NCBI RefSeq assembly: GCF_017562075.2
Contig: NC_054085.1
Coordinates: forward strand, 35,668,039-35,732,038
Length of the DNA stretch: 64,000 nucleotides
Source of the DNA: Anopheles merus
Lineage: Eukaryota; Arthropoda; Insecta; Diptera; Culicidae
Direction of reading: 5' to 3'
The notes beneath the pieces were generated by a model. The model had not been told where the DNA came from. It searched no databases and saw only the letters and a program-made list of their open reading frames with translations. The position numbers were made by a program, and so were the translations under genes. Numbering within the stretch: the first letter of the stretch is position 1; each line of letters starts with the position of its first letter. Shown here in pieces: positions 11,607 through 23,133 of the stretch.

Positions 11607-11947
11607 CGCACACAACAATTTAGCACTTTTGCAAACACCAAATGGGACCGAAAAAAGCTGCTCGTACACGGACACGGAGATCAGCGAGTGCGGTCACAGC
11701 CGGTTCTTCGCGCACAACAACTCCCAATGACCCGCCGTACAAAAACAGAGTCGCGCGTATCAAGGGGGAGCTTATCTGATAAAAGCAAAACAAAAAACAA
11801 ACGAACACAAGTACGGAACGTCAATATAGGACACACAGTCACACACACACACACACACACCCATTAGGGACCTTTGACGCCGCACAATGTGCATTTCGGA
11901 GCATACAAATCGGTCAACAATCAATGCTGCCCCAAACACTAAATGCT

Positions 11948-11953
11948 TTTATT
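11948..11953 (-). terminator. Polyadenylation signal of HADH paralogue A
   Basis: TTTATT on the plus strand, AATAAA on the coding strand, about 40 bases after the stop codon at 11991. Position and hexamer fit a short 3' UTR. Confidence 0.6.
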
Positions 11954-11990
11954 AAATATAACCTTCCTCAGCGTCCTGCTTTCTCCCATC

Positions 11991-13088
11991 TCACTTTTTG
12001 TAGGAATAGAACCCTTCGCCACTCTTCACCCCCAGCTTGCCCTCGCTGACGAGCTTCTGGAGCGACTGGATCGGCACAAACAGTGGATCGTTCGGGAACT
12101 TCTCGTGCCATCCCTGCAGGATGTTGTTGGTCGTGTCCAGCCCGACGTAGTCGACCAGCTCGATCGGTCCCATCGGGTAGCCGGCGCCGAGCTTCATCGC
12201 CGTGTCAATGTCGCGCGGCGACGCATCGCCCCGCTCGAGCAGCCGGATCGCTTCCGCCATGTACGGCACGAGCAGCCGGTTCACCACGAACCCGGGCGTA
12301 TCCTTGCACGTGATGCACGCCTTGCCCAGCCGCTGTCCGAACGCCTGCAGCGCCTGGAACGTTTCGTCCGACGTCCGGTCGGTGCGGATGATCTCGAGCA
12401 GCTTCATGACCGGCACGGGGTTGAAGAAGTGCAGCCCCCCGAACCGATCCTGCCGCTTCGTCACCGACCCAATCTCGGCAATCGACAGCGAGGACGTGTT
12501 GCTGGCAAAGATGGTGTGAGCGGGGGCCGCCTCGTCCAGCTTGCCGAACAGCGCGTGCTTCACGTCCATCCGCTCGACGATCGCTTCCACGACCAGGTCC
12601 GCTCCCTCCACGGCCACCTCCGGCTTGGTGGCGCCACCGATCTTTGCCAGCGTGCCGTCGACAAACTGTTGGCCCTTGGCGGCATCGTCTTTGTACTGTT
12701 TTTTGGCCACCCGTTCCAGACTTTTGCGGATGCCACCGATCGCCTTCTCCACGAGCGCATCGTTCATCTCGACCAGCGTCACATTGTGGCCCGTGGCCGC
12801 GGCAACCTAGCGAAAGGTGGTGGAGGGGGAGGGGGGTTATAGAACGGAAAATGAATTTAAACCGGCACACCGCAGCATCCGGGCCCACTGTGCGAGGGGG
12901 GCCGTTTCGTGATCGTTCCGCGTGAACGAGACGACCTTTGGACTTTGGAACCGTCCTGTCGCGGCTTCACTTTCACCTACCTGTGCGATGCCGGAACCCA
13001 TCAGTCCACCGCCCACAACGACCACATTGTTAATCTTGGCAGCGGTGGCCATATTGCGGGTAAAGGTACGCAGCACCGACATGGCCAT
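11991..13088 (-). CDS. HADH: Mitochondrial short-chain 3-hydroxyacyl-CoA dehydrogenase, paralogue A
   Basis: Catalyses the NAD-dependent third step of mitochondrial beta-oxidation. Two coding exons, 13088-12981 and 12806-11991, phase 0, give 307 residues, the usual length of the family. The N-terminus (MAMSVLRTFTRNMATAAK) is basic and acid-free, a good matrix-targeting leader. Then come VVVGGGLMGSGIAQ (dinucleotide binding), VVEAIVERMDVK, FASNTSSLSI, catalytic GGLHFFNPVPVMK (His near residue 162, Glu near 174), CKDTPGFVVNRLLVPY, and the C-terminal dimer domain with TAMKLGAGYPMGP and SGEGFYSYKK. The intron after GSGIAQ is at the same place and phase as intron 1 of paralogue B, which supports a common origin by tandem duplication. 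This copy is closer to the family consensus and is probably the ancestral function. Confidence 0.95.
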
Positions 13089-14640
13089 TTTGTTCGCAAC
13101 AGTTACGAGTTTACGAGACACACACGGTACGGTAACGACAAGCAACACGGAATGACTCTCGTGATTAGGACCGGCTAGTGGCAGACCGGCTTCACAGGTG
13201 ATAAGCGTATCAAGATCTCCCCCACGACAAGACAGATCGACAGAGCAAGGAGAGCGTGATGACGGACGATGACGATGACGATGTGTTGTGTGTTGCTGCT
13301 GCTGATCCGAGTGGTCGTATGCCACCCGGCTATCTCACATCTGCGGCCGATGGGTTTACGTTGCCCATTGCACAAACACACACATACACCAATGCACACA
13401 CACACACACACTCATGGCACTGGTAGCACTAGCGCACGGAACCATTTGACAGCCGGAATGACCGATCGACTATGTAAATAAACACTTGCACCGGACGGAA
13501 CGAGGGTTTTGCACCATTTTGGATGGCAGCAATATGGTACAATAGAGCGAAGGATTGAGATTCGACATTCTTCGACTACTTTGATCGTTTGGCTATTTTT
13601 AAAGCAACTAACCCGATCTGTCTCACTAATCGGAGGCCTCGGTCGGGGGCAAGAAGTACCGAAGAAGAAACAAAACAAACCTGCGTCTTGTTTACGGGCC
13701 CCCGCCAACTGCACCGGATCGGATGGATAAACACAACCAAGCGATGGAATCAGCACAAGCACAGCAGCATACGGTATTTATGCTAGCAAAACGGATGCAC
13801 TATTATGTTGTCGCTATGTTTTGCGGGCGAGAAATAATAAAGGGGCACAGAACAAACCCGTGCTCCAGCAGAAGATTTGTATACGGCGCAGCCAGCGAAC
13901 AGCGTTGAAGCACGCGCACGCACACCAACACACTGGAACTGTCAAACGGAATGGAGCGAGCCCGATCGAATGTTGGAATCCAGTTCAAGCTGGATTGAAT
14001 TGATCGATGTTGCGGAAATGTTGGGAAGATAGTGAAATTACTGGCTGGAATTGTAAGAAAGAATCGGAAACTGCACCAACAATTCTTCCTTTGGATTATT
14101 TCGCGTTTAAAATTGAACAAACCTTCAAATCATTTCAAATAACGGTCATATTGAACTTAATCGATCAAACAAATGTCGATCTACACAACCGGAAGTGGAG
14201 CTTGAAGTTTTTAAAAACTCACAAAAAATGTAAAATAATGAAAAATAGAGAAAAGAAAAGAGTATCAACTACATTTTGTCCATTTTGATCTATTAAATCC
14301 AGAATAAATAATAAGTCTGATTTTCGCCGAAATAAACAATCAATGTACCGGTTTGAACCAATGTAAAATTAAAACAAAAAGTACATAACATCCATCATCA
14401 AAATGCAAGCTGAACGATAAATAAACACACAACAAAATAAGTGCAAAGCTTTTGTAGAAAAATTATTTCTTCAACAGAATCGATTAATCCTCATAGATTT
14501 TATATTCCTACCTCCTAGAATAATCGACGATCAAATCTGCCAGTGACAGCAGAAACGTCAAAATGCCAGGCTTCGTGCAAGCGAGAAGCAGACCTTGCCG
14601 TTCTCTACTTCCGTGGTACTGTTACTGATCTGTCACCAAA
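13089..14640. other. Divergent intergenic region between HADH and RpS26
   Basis: About 1.55 kb between two divergent start codons, so both promoters should be here. There are CA-rich runs at 13370-13410. The stretch 14050-14550 is AT-rich. No ORF looks coding. Confidence 0.5.
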
Positions 14641-15639
14641 ATGGTAAGTGCGTAAAATTTGTTAAAAAACCGGCCGTAAATCCCCGTGGAACTGTGCGAA
14701 ACTGGATTTATTCACTGCGGAAAACGTATTGGAAGTGAAATTGATTGTGGTTTTCCCCGAAATTGCCCCGGCGGGCGGTGAAAATTGAGCTTCCGCGCGT
14801 CCGGTGTCAGCCTCTGCCCGGCGGTGTGGTATCGACACAGACAGACACACACGCACGCACATACCCCAAGTTACACACAGTGGGGTGTGCATGCGTTTCA
14901 ACATGGCGTGGCTGTCGGGGAAGAATAATACACACAGCCATGAAAACCGACTCAAAATGATGGTTGTGGTGGTTTGTGGCTTTTGACTAATCTGGTGGTT
15001 CTCTTGTTTACTTGCATTGTTGCCGTGGGACCCCCCGATGATGCGACGGTGCGCAGACTAAGAAGAGGCGTAATGGAGGACGCTGCAAGCACAACCGCGG
15101 CCATGTGAAAGCCGTCCGCTGCACCAACTGCGCTCGTTGCGTGCCGAAGGATAAGGCGATCAAGAAGTTCGTCATCCGCAACATCGTGGAAGCGGCTGCC
15201 GTTCGGGACATCTCCGACGCTTCGGTGTACAGCTGTGAGTATCACGTTTATCTGAACTTGAGCATTCCCCAACCCAGCGGAATGAACACAGCTCTATCTA
15301 TAAACGTTTCTACGTGAGGAAAACATACCACTTTGGATCTTTCGAAAAGAGATGAATTCGAATATTTGCTATCTGATCGATTAGAACATCCATTCATACA
15401 ACTCCCCTTCCCTTCCGAACCGTTCACTAATCTGCTTTGCGAATGCTTCTTCTCCTCTCCCCCTTTTTCCAGCATACGTACTGCCGAAACTGTATGCCAA
15501 GCTGCACTACTGCGTGTCGTGCGCCATCCACTCGAAGGTTGTCCGTAACCGTTCGAAGGAGACCCGTCGCATCCGTACGCCTCCGCAGCGATCCTTCCCG
15601 AAGGACATGAACCGACAGCAAAACGCCCAGCGCAAGTAA
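14641..15639 (+). CDS. RpS26: 40S ribosomal protein S26
   Basis: Small-subunit protein near the mRNA exit channel. Three coding exons, 14641-14643, 15057-15234 and 15473-15639, give 115 residues, the expected size. The first coding exon contributes only the ATG before GTAAGTG, an arrangement seen in other ribosomal protein genes. Diagnostic sequence: TKKRRNGGRCKHNRGHVK, the zinc-binding pair RCTNCARCV with the later YCVSCAIHSKVVRNRS, and a basic tail ending NRQQNAQRK. Codon use is strongly biased to G and C in the third position, as in highly expressed genes. A pyrimidine-rich stretch around 14593-14611 may be the TOP-type transcription start, but this is not certain. Confidence 0.97.
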
Positions 15640-16414
15640 GCGCCTGTCGCCGGGTCGAGTGTTCTTCCCTCCTTCGGACGTGTTCCCGACCATCCCACAC
15701 ACACACACACCATCTTAGCAACAACAACCGCTCTCGGGAACACAGGAACGGAGTGCGAAGGAAGGATAGAGGAGAAGATTGCTGGTTCGATTAGGATGGG
15801 AATTGTTTTTTGGCGATCCCGGACCTCGGGTGGTGGTTCAGGTTGTTGCATTCGAGTTTCGTGTTTCTATACATTGTAAGAAGGGGGAACAGAGAATGTG
15901 CTAAGAGGCGAGTGAAATATAAGCGAGCACCTCCGGTGCTGAAAGGAATTCCATCTAATCGGAACATACTCTTGCGTTCGATGTCCGTGTGGGTGCGCAT
16001 TGTGGTGGAAAGAAACGGACTAGTGGGTTTGAAACGGGATTGAAACGGTTTCGTTGGCTACAGAGCCACTCTTCGAGGGCAGTAATTGGATGTAAATGGA
16101 TAACCCTATTCAAGGCCCGGTTTGACGGTTCTTAAAACATATATCCTGGCACTAAGATGTCCTTCAAACCATCATGTATGCAAACGCACTCGATATCCCA
16201 TCAAAACAAGGATCGGGATTCCTGCCGTGATTCCCATGCATACAGTGCACGACGATTTTGGTCGCTGACGATGACAACGATCGACAAACGTCTCGGCGAT
16301 GCATGTAAACACCTTGCGTTCCCAGTCGACATTTAGAGCTTAGTGCATGTCTCCACGTACCATTAGATGGCGCGATATTGAGATAATCTTATTTCAATTT
16401 TAAAAAATCTTTAA

Positions 16415-16844
16415 GAGCGTTTCTACATACACCGAGAAAGCAGCTGAGAAAATAACTGACAGCATGCTTTGACAGCGACTGACAGCATTTTCGGTGAGAG
16501 AAATCTACTCAGCATGCAAAGAACGATGGAGCTGAGAAAAAATTGAATTGACAGTTTATGGCGAACGATCAATTATAGTCTGCATTTTTGCCGTCTAATA
16601 ATCGTAGAAATATTGTTAAAAAATAAAAGAAGATTTTTTGACTTCATTTTAGCGATTAAAATGAATTTTTTGAACATCATTTTAAAAGTCTCTTCTCGGC
16701 GCTTTTCAGAGCTTCTGGACACACCGGCGTGAGAAACAGATTGTCAATTCTCTCACAGCCATCTCTCAGCTGCAGTCTCGGTGTATGTAGAAACGCTCTC
16801 ACAACCATCTCTCACCTGCAGTCTCGGTGTATGTAGAAACGCTC
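16415..16844. mobile_element. MITE with TAA target duplication and duplicated right end
   Basis: The left end GAGCGTTTCTACATACACCG (continuing to 16437) is repeated in reverse complement at the right end, 16822-16844. The element is flanked by TAA on both sides (16412-16414 and 16845-16847). A second right terminus lies at 16776-16798, because the last 46 bases (16754-16799 and 16800-16845) are tandemly duplicated with two substitutions. Subterminal CAGCTGAGA / TCTCAGCTG copies extend the inverted repeat. No coding capacity. A three-base TAA duplication suggests PIF/Harbinger-like mobilisation; that assignment is inference. Confidence 0.75.
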
Positions 16845-17258
16845 TAAAACGAATTCTTCCAAGGGTTATCGCAAATTGGTTCAATTGGATTGGATTGGAT
16901 GCTAGAGCCTAGAAAGAACCGTGGAAAATAGCCTTTGCGCGAAAAATAGTTCCGTTGCTTCAAAGCCTTCAGGCCAAGCATCTCACAGCGCCCCTCATAG
17001 TCCAGTTGGACACTCCAGGAGCCCAAGCGAACCGCGTGAACTTGCACTGGATCGACTCTAAACGACCCATTGGGCGAGCAGCTAAAGGCCACCATAGTAT
17101 CGAAGCGTATTCCAGCATTGGCCGCTTCAAAGCGCAGTATAGCATCTTGATGCAGGATCAGTCCCGGGAAGGTTATGGATTGGAAACCAGTTACAGGATC
17201 TGTATAAGTTCTGAAAACAGTATTGGTTCAGGATCAGTGCTAGGAACGGTGAGATAAT

Positions 17259-17400
17259 GGTAGTCGCTCCTGCGGGCGTGCGTGCGGAACAATCAAAATT
17301 TCTTGAATCTGACGCAAGCGTTTCCAAAATGTCACCCACAGTGGGTATCAAATTCCATACGTTTTCAGAAAACTCACTCACGCCCGCCTGAGCGATTACC
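17259..17400. mobile_element. Short inverted-repeat element (MITE-like)
   Basis: About 25-base arms, GGTAGTCGCTCCTGCGGGCG near 17259 and its imperfect complement CGCCCGCCTGAGCGATTACC ending at 17400, about four mismatches. The centre is about 90 bp and includes a small palindrome CCCACAGTGGG. No coding sequence and no convincing target duplication. Confidence 0.55.
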
Positions 17401-17842
17401 GCTACCTATGGGTTCTGCAGAATAAACAGGACTTTTAGAGCGTTTCAAAATCATTTAGATCGCTTTCGCCCCTACAGTACGCCTTCGAACAGTTTAAACA
17501 AACATCTTCTCTCCGCACCTTGTAAACGCGGCTTCAGCGCCGCATTTGCGAATGTCAAAAAAGGACTGCCGGAGAAGAGTTGTTTTGTTTAGCGCCTCCG
17601 TTTTGTGCAAGAAGAAGAGTCTCTTTCTGCAAAGTCCTTAAATAATAATAATACAGGCCCACCCATCGCTGGTGTGTGCGTATGTAACATGTGTGTGTAA
17701 GCGTAAAGCGTGTGATGTAAAACGTGCGACGGACGGACGACTGCTGATTATCTCTTTGGCAAGGGTTTGGAGGACAATTGGAACACAGAGGAATCAAGGC
17801 ACGAGAGGGGAAACCCAAAACAAACACACCCACACAGCAAAC

Positions 17843-18839
17843 ATGAGTCGTTGGGATCGGAGAAGTGACGAAGGTATGAGGAGCTCTTGGGTAATGGCAT
17901 CCAGGAAAAGGTCACTAACATCCGCTCCCCCCTCCTCTCCACAGGACAATACGATCAACGGCAGCGGAATGAGACACGGCACGGCTCGAACCATCGGCCC
18001 CGGCTGAGTCGCAGCAAATCCCGCTCGGACTCGTCCGAGTCCCGGTCACGGTCAAGGTCCCGGTCCCGCTCACCAGCCTCGCACAACGCCCGCCACCACG
18101 GGTCATCATCGTCCGCTTCCGCATCGTACCGGGACGACCGGTACGAGGAAAGAAACCAGCAGCAGCAGCACCGGCAGTACCGGCAGGACGAGGAGGAACG
18201 GCGCCGAAGGCAGGAAGCGCTCGATAGCCGCGGCCGTGCCGGCCCGAACGGCACCGGAACCGGTCCGGGTGGTGAGATCTATTTCCCTCCGCCTTTCCAA
18301 ACACCGCTATCCCGTTCCCTCCCCGTCCTGAACTACTATTCCACCCCCACACTCCGTTGAAATATCGCATGCGCTTACCTTCTCCCCTCAACATACGCAC
18401 ATTTAAACGCGCGCCGGCTAATTGTTCCGAGGGACGCCCACCTCATTCTCGTTTTTAAGGCACGGTGGGAAGGCGAGCTGGAGGCAGCGGAAGTGGCGGC
18501 GGCGGCGGCGGTGGTGCGATCAGTCGAACGTCCACAGCGCCGGGTGCGAAACCGGCAAAGCCACCGGTGGCCGGCATACAGATGAAGCTGGCGGCACCGG
18601 CAAGCAAGGAACCGCCCCGGCTGATGAAACCGGTCGCGAACGCGTTCCGGCTGGCGGACGACAGCGACGACAGCGAGCCGGAAGAGATGCCGGCCGAGTG
18701 CCGGATGCGGATGCGCAACATTGGGCGCGATACGCCCACCTCATCCGGTCCGAACTCGTTCGGCAAGACGAAGCACGGCTTCTGTGATTCGAAGAAGATG
18801 TTCGAGAAGAAGATCGGCAGCAGCCTCAGCAACCGCTGA
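17843..18839 (+). CDS. PCNP: PEST proteolytic signal-containing nuclear protein (PCNP) orthologue
   Basis: Small, probably disordered nuclear protein of poorly known biochemical role; the vertebrate protein is a ubiquitination target linked to cell-cycle control. Three coding exons, 17843-17873, 17945-18271 and 18460-18839, with compatible phases, give 245 residues. The last about 65 residues match the conserved PCNP core: ANAFRLADDSDDSEPEEMP, then MRMRNIGRDTPTSSGPNSF and KTKHGFCDSKKMFEKKI. The N-terminal half is not PCNP-like in composition: an Arg/Ser-rich block (RSKSRSDSSESRSRSRSRS, residues about 30-55) resembling SR splicing factors, a Gln/Arg-rich charged stretch, then a poly-Gly run. 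The donor at 18272 is chosen because it alone restores frame to the conserved exon; read-through ends at a stop at 18358-18360. Confidence 0.85.
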
Positions 18840-19190
18840 GGCCTCGGTGAAGTCAGGCATTATAGCTCTAGCAAACGGCGCGAACAGTGAAGAGAGGACA
18901 AACGAGTAGGAAGACAGGAGAAAGGGTCAGGGTTGAGAAGGATTAGCTTTAAGTGTCGCTCTATTTATCCCAACACCGGCAGTGCGGAAGGAGCCAGGAA
19001 GCGCCCGCCCGGTGAAACGTTGCATTAGCGTAGTGAAATGGTTTTTGCTATTTGTTTGCTCCCGAAAATGCTGCAGAGGGAAGGGCTACGGGGACGTGAA
19101 AGGGGGGAGGGCAATCAGCACAGTACTACTACTCACCCTTCGCTTCCCTTGCCGCCGCTTGCCGTGCGCGCATTGCCAATCGAGTTTTAG

Positions 19191-19281
19191 AATAAAACGA
19201 AACTTCTTTCAAGTTACTAATTACCTTCGCTCACTGCACAGCCCATTCTCACACGATAGAAATCAAGCAAAGATGAATAAA
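19191..19281 (+). terminator. Candidate PCNP polyadenylation signals
   Basis: AATAAA at 19191-19196 and again at 19276-19281, 350-440 bases past the PCNP stop codon. Either would give a 3' UTR of ordinary length. Confidence 0.5.
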
Positions 19282-19481
19282 AACTTTCCTTTACTAGCCA
19301 GTTTCGTCCAACTAATGGTCCTGTGTTGATGCACCCCTCTTCTGCCATCTGGAACGATCCGAAAGCAACGGCATACTGCGATTGATTTTCTCACACTGCG
19401 CGACTACGCACAACTACGCACACGCACAGCTGCTTACAAAACGGGACACGGACACAGGCGGTTTTTTTTGAAAAAATTAAA

Positions 19482-19487
19482 TTTATT
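19482..19487 (-). terminator. Candidate distal polyadenylation signal of Imp
   Basis: AATAAA on the minus strand followed, 25-50 bases downstream on that strand, by a GT-rich element (TGTGTCCGTGTCCCGTTTTG, 19437-19456). The strong T-richness of the plus strand begins exactly at this point. It lies about 200 bases from the PCNP polyadenylation signal on the other strand, so the two genes would end tail to tail. Confidence 0.55.
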
Positions 19488-20205
19488 CAGAAAAATTAAA
19501 AAAAATCATCCATCATCATTCGGCATGTATTTATATAGTTTAGTGTGTGTGTTTGTTTGTTTGCATGTTGTTTCTTGTTCCACTTTTTTCCACTTTTTTG
19601 CTTTACTTGTTTTTCCTTATTCTTTCTCTCTCTCTCTCTCTCTTTCTCTATCGTTTCTATTGTGTTTCTAATTGCGCAATCTGCTTTTGTTTGTTGTTGC
19701 GTTTCTTTTCACTTATTTTTCCTTCCTGTTCACTTTCTGTTAGCAAAGTTGTCTTTTTGCTTTTCCACGTCCCTGTTTAGATGACAACTTTTTCCTTTTC
19801 CGTATGATTGGATGTTTTTTTCATTCTCTCTCTCTTTCGCTCTCCTTTCTGTAGGTGTTGTTCTTTTCTCCGTTTTGCTGTACCATTGTGCTTTTTTTTT
19901 CTCTTGTTTCTGTACTGATCTTAATGAAAGTGTTTTAGAATCTTTCTTGCACGCGGTTGGCTTTTTGCGTGCAGCTTCCTCAATTTGGTAAGCATGTTCT
20001 TTTGGAGTTTATTTTGTTTTCCTTTCCTTTACTTCTCTCGCTCTCTCTCTCTATCTCTTTATTCCTTTACACCGGATGGGTGAACAAATTGTTGTATGTG
20101 TTTTTACTTATTTGATTCATGTTTTACTCTTTTTTTGTTGTGTTTGTTAAATTATTTTCTTTTCTTATACTCATTCTTCGTTTACTTTTACTTTTACTTT
20201 AAATA

Positions 20206-20220
20206 GAGGTAGTGAGGTAG
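20206..20220 (-). promoter_or_regulatory. Two adjoining let-7 seed matches
   Basis: The minus strand reads CTACCTCACTACCTC. That is an 8-mer let-7 site (CTACCTCA, 20220-20213) directly followed by a 7-mer site (CTACCTC, 20212-20206). The let-7 seed GAGGUAG is invariant in animals. The sites would lie in the distal Imp 3' UTR. No extended 3' pairing is seen upstream of the 8-mer. Confidence 0.5.
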
Positions 20221-20348
20221 ATTTTTTTTTTTCATTTCCACTCTTCTCGCCTTTCAATATGCGTGCACGCTTCTTCTTCTTCTTTTTCGTCTTCCCTCCC
20301 CTTCAACTGATTGCGCGCCATTCGGTTCACTTTTCTCGCTTCACGGTT

Positions 20349-20351
<3 letters not shown>

Positions 20352-20392
<41 letters not shown>
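20352..20392. repeat. (CT)n microsatellite
   Basis: About 20 uninterrupted CT units. It reads as GA on the Imp strand. Confidence 0.95.
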
Positions 20393-20395
<3 letters not shown>

Positions 20396-23077
20396 CTCTT
20401 CGACGGCGGCTCCTCTCCGGCGCTAAAATCTTGTTCAAACTTCAATGCCTTAAGCTGATTATACAAGTGTTTATTTTCACCGAACTCGGATATCTGGTTT
20501 TGGGGTGGGAGAGAGGGTAGTTTTAATCTTCTGTGAGACCGCACACAAACATTCTTCTGCACTGTTTATCTATTTTCTCTGTATTCGCAATGGTTTGTAT
20601 TGAGTTATAAGTATGTTTTCAAATCTTTATTTACTTCTGACTTACTTAAATGTTTGATGGGAGTATGGTCTGTACTGTATTACCATTTTGATTGTTATTG
20701 ATTTTTGTTTTCTTTTCCCATTTTAAACTTTTGCTTTAACTGTTTTGTGTTTTAGATTGGCTATTGTAAAGATTATGTAAAGCTTTAGCGTTTTCTATGC
20801 CTTTCTGTTTTTTTTGTTGCTGTTACAGTTTATGATATAGTTGTAAAACGAGTGCCGTTAAATTGTTGTGTCAAATAGCAAGCAGTACTGTTCTAATGCG
20901 TATGTTTTTTTTTTTTGTTTCAATTTTAATCCAAATAAGTTTGGTTTGAAAGTTGTCTTGCGAATGTGTTTTTTTTTCTTACGCGTGGTGAGTGACGAAA
21001 TAAAAGTACTATAACTGAAAACGCAATTTTCTTTTCTACCCTATGATTTTTTTTTACTGCATTTAGTGTGTGTGTGTTTTTTTTCATAATAGAAATCAAA
21101 TTTACTTCTCACAACACATCTGTTTGTTTTACGTGATTTGTATGATTTGTTAAATTTACGTTCAAACATGTTTTTTTTTTCTTCTTTTTTTTTATTACTT
21201 CATGCACTAAGACCAGCATACAACTGAGACCAGTCTATGTAGGATAAACATAAATGTAGCTTTTTACCATTTTTATTTATTACTCTTTTTTATCCATTTT
21301 TTTTTGTATGTGTATTTGTGTATTGTTAAGCTCCGTACCACCACTATGAGAAATTCGAAAATTATAAAGTTCTATCGATAGATTTATATATGTGTGTTTA
21401 TGTGATTTAGATGTGTATAATATTTAATGATTGCCTCCATGTATTTTTAATGTTTGTTTTCCTTTTCTCAAGCCTTTTGCATGGGGTTTTTTTTCTTTGC
21501 ACGGTGTGAGCTTTGTATGTGTCTGTCCGGTGAAAACAACGAAAAAATAGGAAACTATGATTATAAGTATAGTAATTATAGTCATGATGATTACGATTAA
21601 AAAAATAATAATAAACATAGTAATAATAGGCTACAACTAATGATAATGTAGTTTCGCTTTAGCAATTAGAATAATTTTAAAGAATCGTACGAGAGAAATA
21701 AGCATTCTTGTTTCAGTGTTTCACCAATCCTACAACCTAGGTGTATATATAAATCTTTATCCTTTATATATATATGGGAGTCTCTATATATATATATTGG
21801 TTTCATGTTGCCCAAACCCTCACCACGCCATTTCCCTCTTACTTTTCGCGCTCTCTCTCTTTCCCATTATCTCTTCTTCGCGCTTATAGTTGGTTCCATT
21901 TGTTGCCCTACCTTTTTTTACAGTAATAATAATTAAAAAAAAAAACAAAAAAAACTATTTTTATCCTCTCCCTATTCCAGTTGTCTCCCTTCGCGATCCT
22001 TTTCCCAAACATCTGTATGCTCGCTTCCGGTTCCATTTCTTTGATCTTCGTTCCTTTCCCACACATGCTTTCCTTGCTCCTTTTCCCCCAAACAAAAAAA
22101 ACCAACTCCAAACAAACTAACCGCATCCTTTTCCTTTCCTTTCTCGCTCTCTGCCCCAATTCCTACTGCCCTTCTTTGCTGGTGGGAGGGGTGGGGGAGG
22201 GGGAGGGGGGAAGAATATAAATACAGATAATGACAGGAATATAAACTATTATCACACAGGCATGTCAATTATTTGCATTATATCCTAAAACACATCCACT
22301 CATTATCCTTTTTCGCCCCAGGGGAGGGTTCGGGAACGACGACGGCGACGACGACGACGACCACGCGCGACGAACGGCGACGGTTATGCAAAAGATGAGA
22401 TTTGACAAAAACAACAAATAAAAAAAAAAAAGTACAAAAGAAAATAATCTTACGGGGACCAAAAACAAGTTCAAACGTTTTGCAGTGTCCATTTGGTTTC
22501 ATCCACTTTACACACTGGGGGTATTCTTCTGTTTGTTTCCCATTTTCCCATTCGTTACTGTGTTTGTGTTGTGATTGTTTTACGATCTTGAGGTATGTTT
22601 GAAACTGTTATTAATTTTCTTTTGTCTATTTTAACTGTTTTTCATTGACTTCTGTGTTTCAAAAATTAGAAAAAATAAAAACTTTCACTTTTTGTGTTGT
22701 GCAACTCTGTCAAGGTATATAAAGCAACATTAGGTAAATTAGAGAAAAATCAAACTTAACACACAGACACAAAACAAGAGGATGAGAACAAGGGGGGGGG
22801 GGGGCAATGTGCAAAACTTGATAAACCGTCCTTAAGTAGCAGGAAAAAGGATGATGATACGCGGAAGATAACGAACTGTTTCTCCTCATGTTTCTCCCTC
22901 GCGAGCAAAGCCCTCGCTCTTCTCCACTGCCTTTCAAAAGCCTAACAACTTGCGGTGTTTGCGTGGTGACAGTAGTACAATAAGTAGTAGTAGTAGTGGT
23001 AGTAGTAGAAGTAGCAGTAATCGTAGTAGTAACAAGAATAATTGGGAATAATCATCGGTCGAACGGGTTAACCTGCC

Positions 23078-23081
<4 letters not shown>

Positions 23082-23121
<40 letters not shown>

Positions 23122-23133
23122 TCTCTCTCTCTC
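23082..23133. repeat. (CT)n microsatellite, one interruption
   Basis: About 52 bases of CT units broken once by CACT. It lies in the presumed Imp 3' UTR. Confidence 0.95.

Larger units (their letters stand above)
15640..17842. other. Intergenic region with MITE-like elements
   Basis: About 2.2 kb without genes, between two plus-strand genes. It contains two inverted-repeat elements (16415-16844 and 17259-17400), described separately. The remaining sequence is unremarkable. I saw no clear AATAAA for RpS26. Confidence 0.5.

Noticed and set aside
11606..11675. N-terminal extension of HADH B to 11,675
   Set aside because: The upstream open frame contains only GTG codons, with no ATG, so the start at 11,606 is kept.
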